Source of the DNA: Evansella sp. LMS18
GTDB lineage: Bacteria > Bacillota > Bacilli > Bacillales > Salisediminibacteriaceae
NCBI RefSeq assembly: GCF_024362785.1
Contig: NZ_CP093301.1
Span: 2,294,001 to 2,358,000, forward strand
Direction of reading: 5' to 3'
Length of the DNA: 64,000 bases
Below, in pieces: positions 16,894 to 24,944 of this stretch. Under the pieces are notes generated by a model, which saw nothing but the letters and a program-made list of their open reading frames with translations, ran no database searches and was not told the origin of the DNA. Position numbers and translations under genes: made by a program. How positions within the stretch are numbered: the stretch's first letter is position 1; each line of letters begins with the position of its first letter.

Positions 16894-18846
16894 TTGATCG
16901 TTTACGAAGCAACAAAATCGGAATTTCTTAAAGACGTGTTTGCGGACAAGCTGGTCCAGCACATTCAGGATAATTATGAAGCAAAGGTCGGCCGGATTAA
17001 TGAGAGTGAGGTCCGTTCCTGGGACAACTCCATGCAGTATATGTATCGTGTTTTGATGGATCAGGAAATTCCTGAGGACGCTGGCGTTGCAATAGAGTTC
17101 AAGATCCCTTATACGTCCAAGCGGGTGGATATGCTTATTTCAGGCTATGAAAAAGACCGGCGTGGATCTGTAGTAATTGTTGAGCTGAAGCAATGGGACA
17201 AGGTGGAAAAGATCGTCGGGAAAGAAGCTATTGTTAAAACTAAATTCAGGCACGGTCTTACGGAGACTACACATCCGTCCTATCAGGCCTGGTCTTATGC
17301 AGCTCTAATTGAGGACTATAATGAAAACGCTCAAAAAGAGGATCTTCAGCTTTATCCATGTGCTTATTTACATAATTACATCCATCAAAAAGAAAATGAC
17401 CCTCTGACAGATCCAATATATGAGTTTTATGTGGAGAAGGCACCTGTGTTTTTAAAAGGCGATGCCCAGAAACTCCGTGATTTTATTAAGCGGTATATCC
17501 ATACTGGGGACCAGAAGAAAAACCTTTATGAGATTGAAAAAGGAAGAATACGTCCTTCCAAGTCGCTTCAGGATGCTCTCAGCAAAATGCTGAAAGGCAA
17601 CCGGGAATTTGTCATGATAGATGACCAAAAAGTCGTTTATGAGACGGCATTGCAGCTGGCAAACCAAGCGTTGAGAACAAAGACGAAGGAAGTTTTAGTG
17701 ATCGAAGGTGGACCAGGAACCGGGAAGTCTGTCCTGGCAATTAACCTGCTGGTTGAGATGACTAAGCGCGGACTCGTAAGCCAGTATGTTACTAAGAACG
17801 CTGCTCCAAGAAACATTTATGCCGCAAAATTAAAGCAGGATTTCCGTAAAGGCCATATCGATAATCTGTTTAAAGGATCCGGCTCGTATATTGACGCTCC
17901 ACGTGATGAGTTCGATTGCCTCATTGTAGATGAAGCCCATCGTTTGAACGAAAAATCAGGTATGTTCTCACACCTGGGGGAGAACCAGACAAAGGAAATC
18001 ATGGCCGCTTCCAAGCTGGCGATTTACTTTATAGACGAACGGCAGAGAGTAACTCTTAAGGATGCCGGAAGCATAGATGAGATTAAACATTTTGCCGAGG
18101 CAGAAGGGGCTAACGTGACAACAATGAAGCTGGAGTCACAGTTCAGATGCAATGGCTCAGACGGTTACCTGGCTTGGGTGGACGATGTATTGCAGATCCG
18201 GGAAACAGCAAACACGCATCATATGGGAGCAACCTACGACTTCAGAGTATATTCAGACCCGAATGAACTAAGAGAAGAAATTACCAAGCTTAATGAGAAA
18301 AACAATAAAGCCAGGCTTGTAGCAGGCTACTGCTGGAACTGGGCAAAGGAAGGGAAAGCAGATCCAAATCATTATGATATCGTGCTTGAAGAAACGGGCT
18401 TTGCAATGAGCTGGAACTTGGACAACACTGCTACGTGGGCGATTGATACAGAGTCCGTGAACGAGATTGGCTGCATCCATACTTCCCAAGGATTGGAGTT
18501 CGACTATGTCGGTGTCATTATCGGAGATGACCTGGGTTACAGGGACGGACAAGTTATCACCGATCCAACCAAACGGGCTAAGACAGATAATTCCCTACGC
18601 GGATTAAAGAAAATGCAAAAAGAAGACCCGGAAAAAGCAGCAAAGCTGGCTGACGAAATAATCCGGAACACTTACCGCACCTTAATGACCCGAGGACAAA
18701 AAGGCTGTTTCATTTACTGTACTGATATAGACCTGGAGAAGTACTTTAGAGAACGCCTGGAAAAGGTGAAGTTTGAGTACGCGGAGAATGAATTTTTTAA
18801 ACCGGTGTCGAAAGTGGCAGAAAAATGTGAGAAATACAAGAAATAG
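16894..18846 (+). CDS. DUF2075 nuclease-helicase fusion (defence-type)
   Basis: About 650 residues. The N-terminal 180 residues contain a PD-(D/E)XK-like core: SKRVDMLISGY supplies the Asp and VVIVELKQWDKV the E-x-K. The rest is a superfamily 1-type DUF2075 ATPase with Walker A IEGGPGTGKSVLAINLL, Walker B CLIVDEAHRLN, FIDERQRVTL, a QFRCNGSDGY motif and the C-terminal helicase signature IHTSQGLEFDYVGVIIGDD plus NTYRTLMTRGQKG. The TTG at 16894 is preferred over the one at 16864: GGTG lies upstream and the protein then starts MIVYEATKSEF, as I recall for relatives. It lies 31 bp upstream of the CBASS operon and may share transcription with it. Its base composition is closer to the host genes. 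Confidence 0.82.
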   Translation: MIVYEATKSEFLKDVFADKLVQHIQDNYEAKVGRINESEVRSWDNSMQYMYRVLMDQEIPEDAGVAIEFKIPYTSKRVDMLISGYEKDRRGSVVIVELKQWDKVEKIVGKEAIVKTKFRHGLTETTHPSYQAWSYAALIEDYNENAQKEDLQLYPCAYLHNYIHQKENDPLTDPIYEFYVEKAPVFLKGDAQKLRDFIKRYIHTGDQKKNLYEIEKGRIRPSKSLQDALSKMLKGNREFVMIDDQKVVYETALQLANQALRTKTKEVLVIEGGPGTGKSVLAINLLVEMTKRGLVSQYVTKNAAPRNIYAAKLKQDFRKGHIDNLFKGSGSYIDAPRDEFDCLIVDEAHRLNEKSGMFSHLGENQTKEIMAASKLAIYFIDERQRVTLKDAGSIDEIKHFAEAEGANVTTMKLESQFRCNGSDGYLAWVDDVLQIRETANTHHMGATYDFRVYSDPNELREEITKLNEKNNKARLVAGYCWNWAKEGKADPNHYDIVLEETGFAMSWNLDNTATWAIDTESVNEIGCIHTSQGLEFDYVGVIIGDDLGYRDGQVITDPTKRAKTDNSLRGLKKMQKEDPEKAAKLADEIIRNTYRTLMTRGQKGCFIYCTDIDLEKYFRERLEKVKFEYAENEFFKPVSKVAEKCEKYKK

Positions 18847-18877
18847 CTATTTAAACAAAAAAATAAGTGGTGAGGGA

Positions 18878-19456
18878 ATGAACGATTATAAAAATGAATT
18901 AAAGAAAATTAAAAGCAAGGCAGAGAAAAGCCGTCAAGCTCATTTCGATTTAGCAGAGAAAAAATCACTATTGAGAGATATTTTACATTACATAACCCTT
19001 ATTTTAAGTAGCTTTGTAGCAATATTAACTTTTGCAGATTATCAAAGATTTTTGCCCATTATACCTAATCTAACTCAAGATAATTTTGTTTTAGGTGTGG
19101 GGTTTCTAGCTTCATTTGTTTTTTTATTGACAGTAACTGAGGAATTCAAAAGATGGGGGGAAGAGGCCCAGCAACATCTTTATACAGGTAAACAATTGAC
19201 TTCATTAATTAGGGACTGTGATAGTTTAATAAAAAATGAAAGCTTACTAGAAGGAGCTGTCACTAATATAAGAGAAAAGTATATTCTAATTAATGAGCTC
19301 TCTCCTCCAATTCCAGATAAGGAATTTCTAAAGGCTAAACAAAGATATCTTAATAAACGTGCTATAAGTGAGTACTTAGATGAGCACCCACATTTGACTG
19401 TGGGAGAGGCTAAAAAAAGGATATTAAAAGGCAGGGGGGATAAAGAGGATGAATAA
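18878..19456 (+). CDS. SLATT-type two-transmembrane CBASS effector
   Basis: A 192-residue protein starting at the ATG eight codons after the island's AT-rich shift, with GTGAGGG upstream. A basic helical N terminus (about 40 residues) precedes two membrane helices (DILHYITLILSSFVAILTF, about 36-54; FVLGVGFLASFVFLLTV, about 69-85), then a long charged coiled-coil-like C terminus rich in Lys/Glu. This matches SLATT, the SMODS- and SLOG-associating two-TM effector group. The expected role is to oligomerise or open in the membrane when bound by the cyclic nucleotide signal, killing or arresting the infected cell. The QueC-like gene overlaps its end by eight bases. Confidence 0.78.
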   Translation: MNDYKNELKKIKSKAEKSRQAHFDLAEKKSLLRDILHYITLILSSFVAILTFADYQRFLPIIPNLTQDNFVLGVGFLASFVFLLTVTEEFKRWGEEAQQHLYTGKQLTSLIRDCDSLIKNESLLEGAVTNIREKYILINELSPPIPDKEFLKAKQRYLNKRAISEYLDEHPHLTVGEAKKRILKGRGDKEDE

Positions 19457-20024
19457 TAAAACTGTGACTATCTTGCTAAGTGGTGGGCTAGACTCTACCG
19501 CCTTAATTAAATTTTATAAACTTAAAGGTTATACAGTAAAAGGAATTCACTTTCAGTATGGGCAATCTACTGCGAAAACAGAACTAAAAAGCGTTAAAAA
19601 TATTTCGGAATATTACGATCTCGAGGTGGTGGTGAAAAATATAGGTTTTAAAATGAATACGGTAAATAATGAGGTCTTGTGTAGGAATGGTATTTTTATT
19701 TTCTCTGCTGCTACTTCCTTTGAAGTTGAAGATAGTAATACTCTAGCAATAGGAATACATAGTGGTACCCCTTACTATGATTGTAGCGAAGAATTTGTAT
19801 TCGATAGTCAAAAGATTCTTGATGGATATTTTGGGGGTACTTTACTACTTGAAGCTCCTTTTATTCATTCAACTAAGGAAGAAATATTTAAATTTATTCT
19901 TCATGAAGGAATACCTGTACATCTAACTTATAGTTGTGAAAAACGAGAGTTTTCTGAATGTGGGAAGTGTTTGTCCTGTTTGGATAGGAGGTATTTAGTT
20001 AGTGAATATAAAAAATATATGTAA
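19449..20024 (+). CDS. cap9: QueC-like CBASS protein (Cap9)
   Basis: A 191-residue relative of QueC (7-cyano-7-deazaguanine synthase), shorter than housekeeping QueC at about 220. The ATP-pyrophosphatase loop ILLSGGLDST is intact (about residues 8-17), and four Zn-type cysteines are present in SCEKREFSECGKCLSCLDRR. No other queuosine genes (queD, queE, queF) lie nearby. In type IV CBASS, Cap9 is reported to attach a 7-amido-7-deazaguanine to the N-terminal glycine of the CD-NTase rather than make free preQ0. Overlaps with both neighbours indicate translational coupling. Confidence 0.88.
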   Translation: MNNKTVTILLSGGLDSTALIKFYKLKGYTVKGIHFQYGQSTAKTELKSVKNISEYYDLEVVVKNIGFKMNTVNNEVLCRNGIFIFSAATSFEVEDSNTLAIGIHSGTPYYDCSEEFVFDSQKILDGYFGGTLLLEAPFIHSTKEEIFKFILHEGIPVHLTYSCEKREFSECGKCLSCLDRRYLVSEYKKYM

Positions 20025-20988
20025 AAAAAGAATTATAAACAAAGCTAATATAAAAACTCCTTTAATAGTACCCTCATTCTCCAGTAAGGGGTTTGAAGAT
20101 ATAGCGGAGATTCATGATTATGTTAAAGAATTTATAACAGAAGCTTCGTTAGTAAGTGCGTATGATTTATATTATGATAACATACCTAAACAAGGCCAAG
20201 ACATTTACATTTCAGATATATTATTTATTGATAGTGGTGGGTTTGAAAGAGATCAAGATACTGAGCTTTCAGAATTATACCCTACCACTTATATCTCAAG
20301 TGAATGGAATAAAGATATACACTCTGAAGTCATTCAGAAGATTGAAGGGTACACTCAGATAGTTATTGTTAATTTTGATTCTAAAGAGAGAAAGACTATC
20401 GAAAAACAAATCACAGAAGCGAGTGAATTGTTTGATGTGCATCCTAATTTTATTTCTGATTTTTTATGCAAGCCAGAAGAGGTAAATCAGGATTACATAA
20501 ATGTAAATAAAATTATAATGCAGATTAACAATCTCTCCCATTTTTCTATTTTAGGCTTTACAGAAAAAGAGTTAGGAAATTCTGTTCTCAAAAGGTGCAG
20601 TTCAATTTATAGAATTAGGAAGGCTCTGTATGAGAATAATCTAGACGTGCCAATTCATATTTTTGGGTGTATTGACCCGTTAAATATTCTTGCTTATTTC
20701 CTTTGTGGAGCTGATATCTTTGATGGATTATCCTGGCTAAGATTTAAATTTACAAACAGTGGTGAGGCTGTTTATCGAAATTCGCATGCTCTTTCAAATG
20801 GAGATTGGGCTTCTAGCGATAATATGTTAAGGGCAAAAACATATGCTGATAATATTGATATATTAATTAAACTATCCACTAAGATGCACCGTTACTTAAA
20901 TACTTATAATTGGGATTCTTTAGATTTACCTTCGGATACTCTAAATGAACTTCAAAAGCTTGTAAGTAATGTTGGTATTAATTATTAA
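20002..20988 (+). CDS. cap10: TGT-like CBASS protein (Cap10)
   Basis: A 328-residue relative of tRNA-guanine transglycosylase. DILFIDSGGFE (about 70-80) matches the TGT DSGGFQ substrate loop, and FGCIDPLNILAYFLCGADIFDGLSW (split here: FGCIDPLNILAY, then CGADIFDGLSW, about 222-246) matches the strand with the catalytic Asp of TGT (DMFDCV). The C-terminal Zn-binding CxCxxC...H cluster of true TGT is absent. Loss of the Zn site with retention of the active-site strand points to a repurposed enzyme acting on the deazaguanine-protein step. GTG start with GGAGG ten bases upstream; overlaps Cap9 by 23 bases. Confidence 0.84.
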   Translation: MNIKNICKKRIINKANIKTPLIVPSFSSKGFEDIAEIHDYVKEFITEASLVSAYDLYYDNIPKQGQDIYISDILFIDSGGFERDQDTELSELYPTTYISSEWNKDIHSEVIQKIEGYTQIVIVNFDSKERKTIEKQITEASELFDVHPNFISDFLCKPEEVNQDYINVNKIIMQINNLSHFSILGFTEKELGNSVLKRCSSIYRIRKALYENNLDVPIHIFGCIDPLNILAYFLCGADIFDGLSWLRFKFTNSGEAVYRNSHALSNGDWASSDNMLRAKTYADNIDILIKLSTKMHRYLNTYNWDSLDLPSDTLNELQKLVSNVGINY

Positions 20989-21003
20989 TGGGGAGTGATC
21001 TTT

Positions 21004-21930
21004 ATGGGCGGAAGCGGTGGATTTTTTAAACCTCCAACTGACTCAATTGACAAACTAGTGGATCAATATAAGACAAAGGAGTCAACGGAGCAATTTACCC
21101 GTGAAATAAATGCATATCTTAAATCTTTACTTACCCAATATAATAATCGTGATATAGAGGCAATTAGCGGACATCTTGATTGGCTAAAAAAAATCCTTGG
21201 TAAAGACCTTGAAGGCTATTTAGAAATGAAATATGGAGGTTCAGTAAGTAAGCATACTTATGTAAATGGATTAAGTGATGTAGATATCTTAGTAACAATA
21301 AATGAATCATCTTTGAAAAATGTAGACCCCAAAGGTGTAATTAAATACTTTGCGGAAACTTTAAGAGCAAGACTACCGAGAACTGTAATTTCAGAAGGGA
21401 AACTTGCAGTTACAGTTAAATATGCAGATGGACACGAAATTCAGTTGCTCCCTTGTATATCAAGTGACAAGGGGATTAAGATATCCTCCTCAAATGGTAC
21501 TGAATGGAGTAAAATTATAAAGCCTTTTAAATTTGCAGAAAAGTTGACAGAGGTTAATAGAAGAAATAGTGGAAGAGTAGTCCCAGTGATAAAGTTATTT
21601 AAAGCGATTAATAATTCATTAAATAAGCAATTAAGGCTTACAGGTTATCATATCGAGTCTCTAGCAATTGAGGCTTTTAAATCTTACAAAGGAAATGTAA
21701 CTTATCACGATATGCTAAAGCATCTTGTAAGCAGTGCAAGTGAAAAAGTATTAAAGCCTATAACTGATAAAACTGGTCAATCCATCCATGTAGACGATTA
21801 TTTGGAGAGTTCTGGAAGTTTAAAAAGAATGCAATATAGCAAGAATTTACAGAGAATTCATAATAAAATGAAGCGAGCAGAAGCTACTCAATCTCTTGTT
21901 CAGTGGGAGATATTATTCGATGATAAATAA
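21004..21930 (+). CDS. cdn: CD-NTase (cGAS/DncV-like nucleotidyltransferase) of type IV CBASS
   Basis: A 308-residue CD-NTase. The nucleotidyltransferase signature is complete at the first two acids: YGGSVSKHT followed by LSDVDILVTI (about 76-97). A later strand reads HEIQLLPC where the third metal-binding acid is expected. The helical C-terminal half resembles OAS/SMODS domains. The ATG at 21004 has GGGGAG eight bases upstream, so the protein begins MGGSGGFF; Met removal would leave N-terminal glycine, the reported Cap9 conjugation site. A GTG at 20995 overlaps the ribosome site. It should make a cyclic oligonucleotide on phage infection to trigger the SLATT effector. Last gene of the operon. 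Confidence 0.9.
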   Translation: MGGSGGFFKPPTDSIDKLVDQYKTKESTEQFTREINAYLKSLLTQYNNRDIEAISGHLDWLKKILGKDLEGYLEMKYGGSVSKHTYVNGLSDVDILVTINESSLKNVDPKGVIKYFAETLRARLPRTVISEGKLAVTVKYADGHEIQLLPCISSDKGIKISSSNGTEWSKIIKPFKFAEKLTEVNRRNSGRVVPVIKLFKAINNSLNKQLRLTGYHIESLAIEAFKSYKGNVTYHDMLKHLVSSASEKVLKPITDKTGQSIHVDDYLESSGSLKRMQYSKNLQRIHNKMKRAEATQSLVQWEILFDDK

Positions 21931-22059
21931 CAGTAGAAACTTGAAATTATATACTTTTTAGTGGAGAAAGAATCCATTAGATAATGACGAAGAGGTAATT
22001 GTGAGTTATAAATAAACATATAATTAAGGTTAATTTAACTAAGTGAATTTTGTCTATCA

Positions 22060-22085
22060 AGATCGGTTAGCCGGTCTTTTTTTTA
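22060..22085 (+). terminator. Rho-independent terminator of the CBASS operon
   Basis: 7-bp stem with one G-U pair (22060-22066 with 22071-22077), 4-nt loop, followed by T9, about 130 bp after the CD-NTase stop. Confidence 0.75.
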
Positions 22086-22170
22086 TTTCCCCAACCCCAC
22101 CCCCTCCTTTTTACCCCTAAACATGTACATGTCTTATGAAAGGCCAAAAAATGTTAAAGGGGTTGTTAAT

Positions 22171-23124
22171 GTGATGGAAACGAGGAAAATGCTGCGGTCG
22201 GTGATTAAGGAAGAGTTCATTATGCTGACGGGGGATTACCGGCTGGCGCTGGTGCTGAACCAGATGCTGTACTGGTCCCAGTTTACGAAGGATTTTGATC
22301 ATTTTATTGAAGAGGAGCGTAAGCGCCGGAACGATCCGGACCTCGAGACGTGCAATGGCTGGATCTTTAAGACGGCAGAGGAGCTGTCGGAGGAAACGAT
22401 GCTGAATGTAGCTGTGAAGACAATGCGACACTACCTGAAAACGCTCGTTGCCAGCGGCTGGCTTTCCGAACGAAGAAATCCTCACCACAGCTGGGACCAT
22501 ACGAGGCAGTACCGGGTGAACCTTGGAAAGCTGCAGAAGGATCTGCTGGAAATCGGCTTCTTCCTTGACGGGTACAGAGTGGATCTGAACTTCCTGAGAG
22601 AAGAACTTCAGATCGAACCGCCGGTACATTATGACGATCACTTGATTATTCTTGAAGAATTCGACTTCGATGAGGCTGAAAGCCTCGACATTCCGTTTGC
22701 CGTTGAAGACGAAAATGTAAAAACCACTGCCCCTGAGGAAAACTCCACAAGGAAAAACGAAACTACGAATGTGCAGAATGCCACTACAATACCAGAGATT
22801 ACTTCAGAGACTACAACAGAAATAACAAAAGAACATATAGCCGGAATCGTCGATTACCTGAACGAACAAACAGGGAAGAACTTTCAGGCGAAAACGGCAA
22901 AAACACAGAGCCTTATACAGGCAAGATGGAAAGAAGGCCATCAAGTCGAAGACTTTAAAAAAGTCATCGATACGAAAACAGCCAACTGGCTGGAGGACCC
23001 GGAAATGAACAAGTTCCTCCGCCCGGAAACATTATTTGGCACGAAGTTCGAATCGTATTTATACGAGCGTGGCAGTGAAAACAGAGATACCGAGTTCGAG
23101 CGTTATCTCACAGGGCTGGCCTGA
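22171..23124 (+). CDS. Phage replication initiation protein with conserved phage C-terminal domain
   Basis: About 317 residues. The N-terminal 120 residues form a winged-helix module (LTGDYRLALVLNQMLYWSQF; DPDLETCNGWIFKTAEELSE; MLNVAVKTMRHYLKTLVASG), as in replisome organisers of Bacillus phages. A long acidic, Thr-rich linker follows, and the C-terminal 80 residues (IVDYLNEQTGKNFQAKT through LRPETLFGTKFESYL) match the TIGR02220-type phage domain. AAAGGGG lies eight bases before a GTG that is adjacent to an ATG, so the start is 22171 or 22174. It is the first gene of a phage-type replication cassette: organiser, loader, helicase. Confidence 0.85.
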   Translation: MMETRKMLRSVIKEEFIMLTGDYRLALVLNQMLYWSQFTKDFDHFIEEERKRRNDPDLETCNGWIFKTAEELSEETMLNVAVKTMRHYLKTLVASGWLSERRNPHHSWDHTRQYRVNLGKLQKDLLEIGFFLDGYRVDLNFLREELQIEPPVHYDDHLIILEEFDFDEAESLDIPFAVEDENVKTTAPEENSTRKNETTNVQNATTIPEITSETTTEITKEHIAGIVDYLNEQTGKNFQAKTAKTQSLIQARWKEGHQVEDFKKVIDTKTANWLEDPEMNKFLRPETLFGTKFESYLYERGSENRDTEFERYLTGLA

Positions 23125-23127
23125 ACG

Positions 23128-23409
23128 ATGGATAAGCAGGAAACAGCAAAGTTGCTCGAGCAGATCAACTCCTTTTTTCCCGGAAGGGTTGTTCTTAGCG
23201 GTTCAACGGTGGAGGCGTGGCAGCGGGTGCTGGCCTCCCAGGAATACGGCACTGTGATGAAGCGGCTGGACAAATATGTTGTCCACTCTAAATTCCCGCC
23301 TACGGTGCATGACCTGGCAGAGCGGGCCCGCCCGGAGTTCCGTCGGGATGCGCTTTCTGAAATTGAGGATTGGGAGCTGATGGCCAGTGGTGTTCCAGGG
23401 GAATTTTGA
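23128..23409 (+). CDS. Phage helicase loader/inhibitor (SPP1 G39P-like)
   Basis: A 93-residue protein with an N-terminal helical bundle (KQETAKLLEQINSFFPG, then VEAWQRVLASQEYGTVMKRL) and an HSKFPPTVHDLAE stretch, as in proteins that deliver and hold phage replicative helicase, such as SPP1 gp39. Its place between a replisome organiser (3-base gap) and a DnaB-type helicase (overlap of 23 bases) is the standard order. With the helicase truncated it has probably lost its partner. Confidence 0.8.
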   Translation: MDKQETAKLLEQINSFFPGRVVLSGSTVEAWQRVLASQEYGTVMKRLDKYVVHSKFPPTVHDLAERARPEFRRDALSEIEDWELMASGVPGEF

Positions 23410-24136
23410 AGCGGAGAAGCTGATGCTTGGGTGTATCCTTCTCGATAACTCTCTCGTGAAGCAGGTGGTGGTTCAGCCGGAGCAGATGTCGATTATGTAT
23501 CAGGGACTGTTGCGGGCGATGCTTGAGATCGGCGGCCCGGGAGAGGTGATCAACCGGGCGACATTGCATGAAAAGCTAGGCACGTCACATATGGCGCAGC
23601 TCGATTTAGGCGAAATGATGGAAGGGGTGCCGTCGGTAAAAGGGTACAAGCTGTATGAAAAGCTGGTCATGAATGCGTGGAAGCGGGGTGAAATAAGGCG
23701 GCTTGCGGAAGAGATGCTTATGGCTCCGGATGAGGTGGATATCCGCACTGGGGAGGACCGGGTGGATGTCTTCCTGAGGGAGGCCCAGCAGTTTGGGAGT
23801 CTGGAGGCTGCGGCTGAGGAGTTTGATTTACGGGGGACACTTGATGCCATGTATGAGCAGGCAGTGAAGGGGGAGAGGCCATCCGGTCTGCTCACCGGGT
23901 ACCGGGATTATGACCGGCTCACGAACGGGCATGGGAAAGGGCAGTTTATTATTGACGCGGCGAGGCCGTCGGTTGGGAAGACGGCGTTTGCGCTGAATGT
24001 CGCGGCAGGTCATTTGCACATGGGAGCCGGGGCGGACAGGGGAGCAGGGTGCAGATATAGTGGCGTAAACCAACCGCATTCTTCTGCAGGTTGGTTTCTT
24101 CTTCCTGAAATTTTACGATTGCCTCTGTTACTATAA
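23387..24136 (+). pseudogene. Truncated phage replicative DnaB helicase
   Basis: The GTG-started frame encodes a DnaB N-terminal domain (NFEAEKLMLGCILLDNSLV, then the helical collar) and enters the RecA-like ATPase with LTGYRDYDRLTNG and Walker A RPSVGKTAFALN. Just after that (about nucleotide 24030) similarity to helicases stops and about 35 unrelated residues run to a stop at 24136. A normal phage DnaB is about 420-450 residues, so Walker B, the arginine finger and the DNA-binding loops are missing. The junction lies about 40 bp before a hairpin repeat that recurs at 28046. Very likely a non-functional prophage remnant. Confidence 0.85.
24068..24104 (+). repeat. Hairpin repeat, copy 1
   Basis: 37-nt sequence with an 8-bp stem (AACCAACC 24068-24075 with GGTTGGTT 24089-24096) and a TTCTTCTTC-rich tail. 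A near-identical 38-nt copy lies at 28046-28083. It sits at the broken end of the helicase gene and may act as a terminator. Confidence 0.7.
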
Positions 24137-24160
24137 GCACACGACTTAAACAATCCATGT

Positions 24161-24475
24161 TTACAATTGACAGGAAACGTATGATTTTTCTTTAAAAGAT
24201 AAATCAGCTTCTTCTAATGAGGTTCTCAGTGTTGGTAAGGAGGCGGGTCCTATGCCATGGATTTTTAGAATTTCTTTTTCGGTGTACTTTGAGAGTTTTG
24301 GCAAAGTATCAATCCCTTCGTGAACTAAGGCATTTCTTGCAGGTGAACTTAGTTTCGAAAGGAAGCCGCTTTCAGGTTTTTTCTCTTTATCACAAGTAGG
24401 GCAACTCGGACAGTCGGTGCTTTTGTAATAATTATGTCCTTTTTCACAAACTCTTAAAGTTTTTTCTGCTTTCAT
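24161..24475 (-). CDS. Small zinc-ribbon / RNA polymerase alpha-CTD-like protein
   Basis: A 104-residue protein. The N terminus carries a CEKGHNYYKSTDCPSCPTC cysteine cluster resembling a small zinc ribbon. The C-terminal half (LSSPARNALVHEGIDTLPKL, then LKIHGIGPASLPTLRTSLEE) resembles the helix-hairpin-helix of the RNA polymerase alpha subunit C-terminal domain, which binds DNA. Similar small proteins are common in Bacillus; their function is not established. GGAGAG precedes the ATG. It converges on the phage remnant. Confidence 0.78.
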   Translation of the reverse strand: MKAEKTLRVCEKGHNYYKSTDCPSCPTCDKEKKPESGFLSKLSSPARNALVHEGIDTLPKLSKYTEKEILKIHGIGPASLPTLRTSLEEADLSFKEKSYVSCQL

Positions 24476-24944
24476 AATAATCTCTCCTCATTAATTTTTA
24501 CACTTAGTTATCCAGTGGAAGAAATTTTGTGTGATTCTAACTTTTAAAACATTCCTTAACATTGTCTGTAGATTATTTTATTCTAATTTAACATAAATAA
24601 TCCACTATCCTCTTGTTTGTCTGAGGGTCGGTTGGGGTTAAGATCTCCAAAGGTATAGGAACTTGTATACTTTATCTCCAGCTTCTGGTAGGGTTTAGTT
24701 GTTTTTGTTCTTTAAGCTTTTTAGTCCTATTTTAAAATCTCACCTTGGCTTATTTCGGTTTCTCTTTAGAACTTTTTATCTAGATCATTTTTCAAACTTT
24801 ATGATTCTATCTAATATAACCATTTTTTTCTAAGGGAGCTGTTGTTTAAGCAACATATTACTGCTATTATTGTCCGTGTTTTCACTTCGCTTAACTAGGC
24901 TCGTTAACTAGTTAGGTAACAATATTGGATAAAAAGGCAGTGAG
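24476..24944. other. Intergenic region, no gene seen
   Basis: About 470 bp between divergent genes, rich in T-runs on the given strand, without a supported coding frame. Promoters for both flanking genes must lie here, but no unambiguous pair was identified. The short dyad GTTG-TTTAAG-CAAC near 24842 is the only visible symmetry. Confidence 0.4.

Noticed and set aside
19449-20988. Queuosine biosynthesis genes
   Set aside because: QueC-like and TGT-like genes are not joined by queD, queE, queF or queA, the TGT-like protein lacks the Zn site, and both are coupled to a CD-NTase and SLATT gene.
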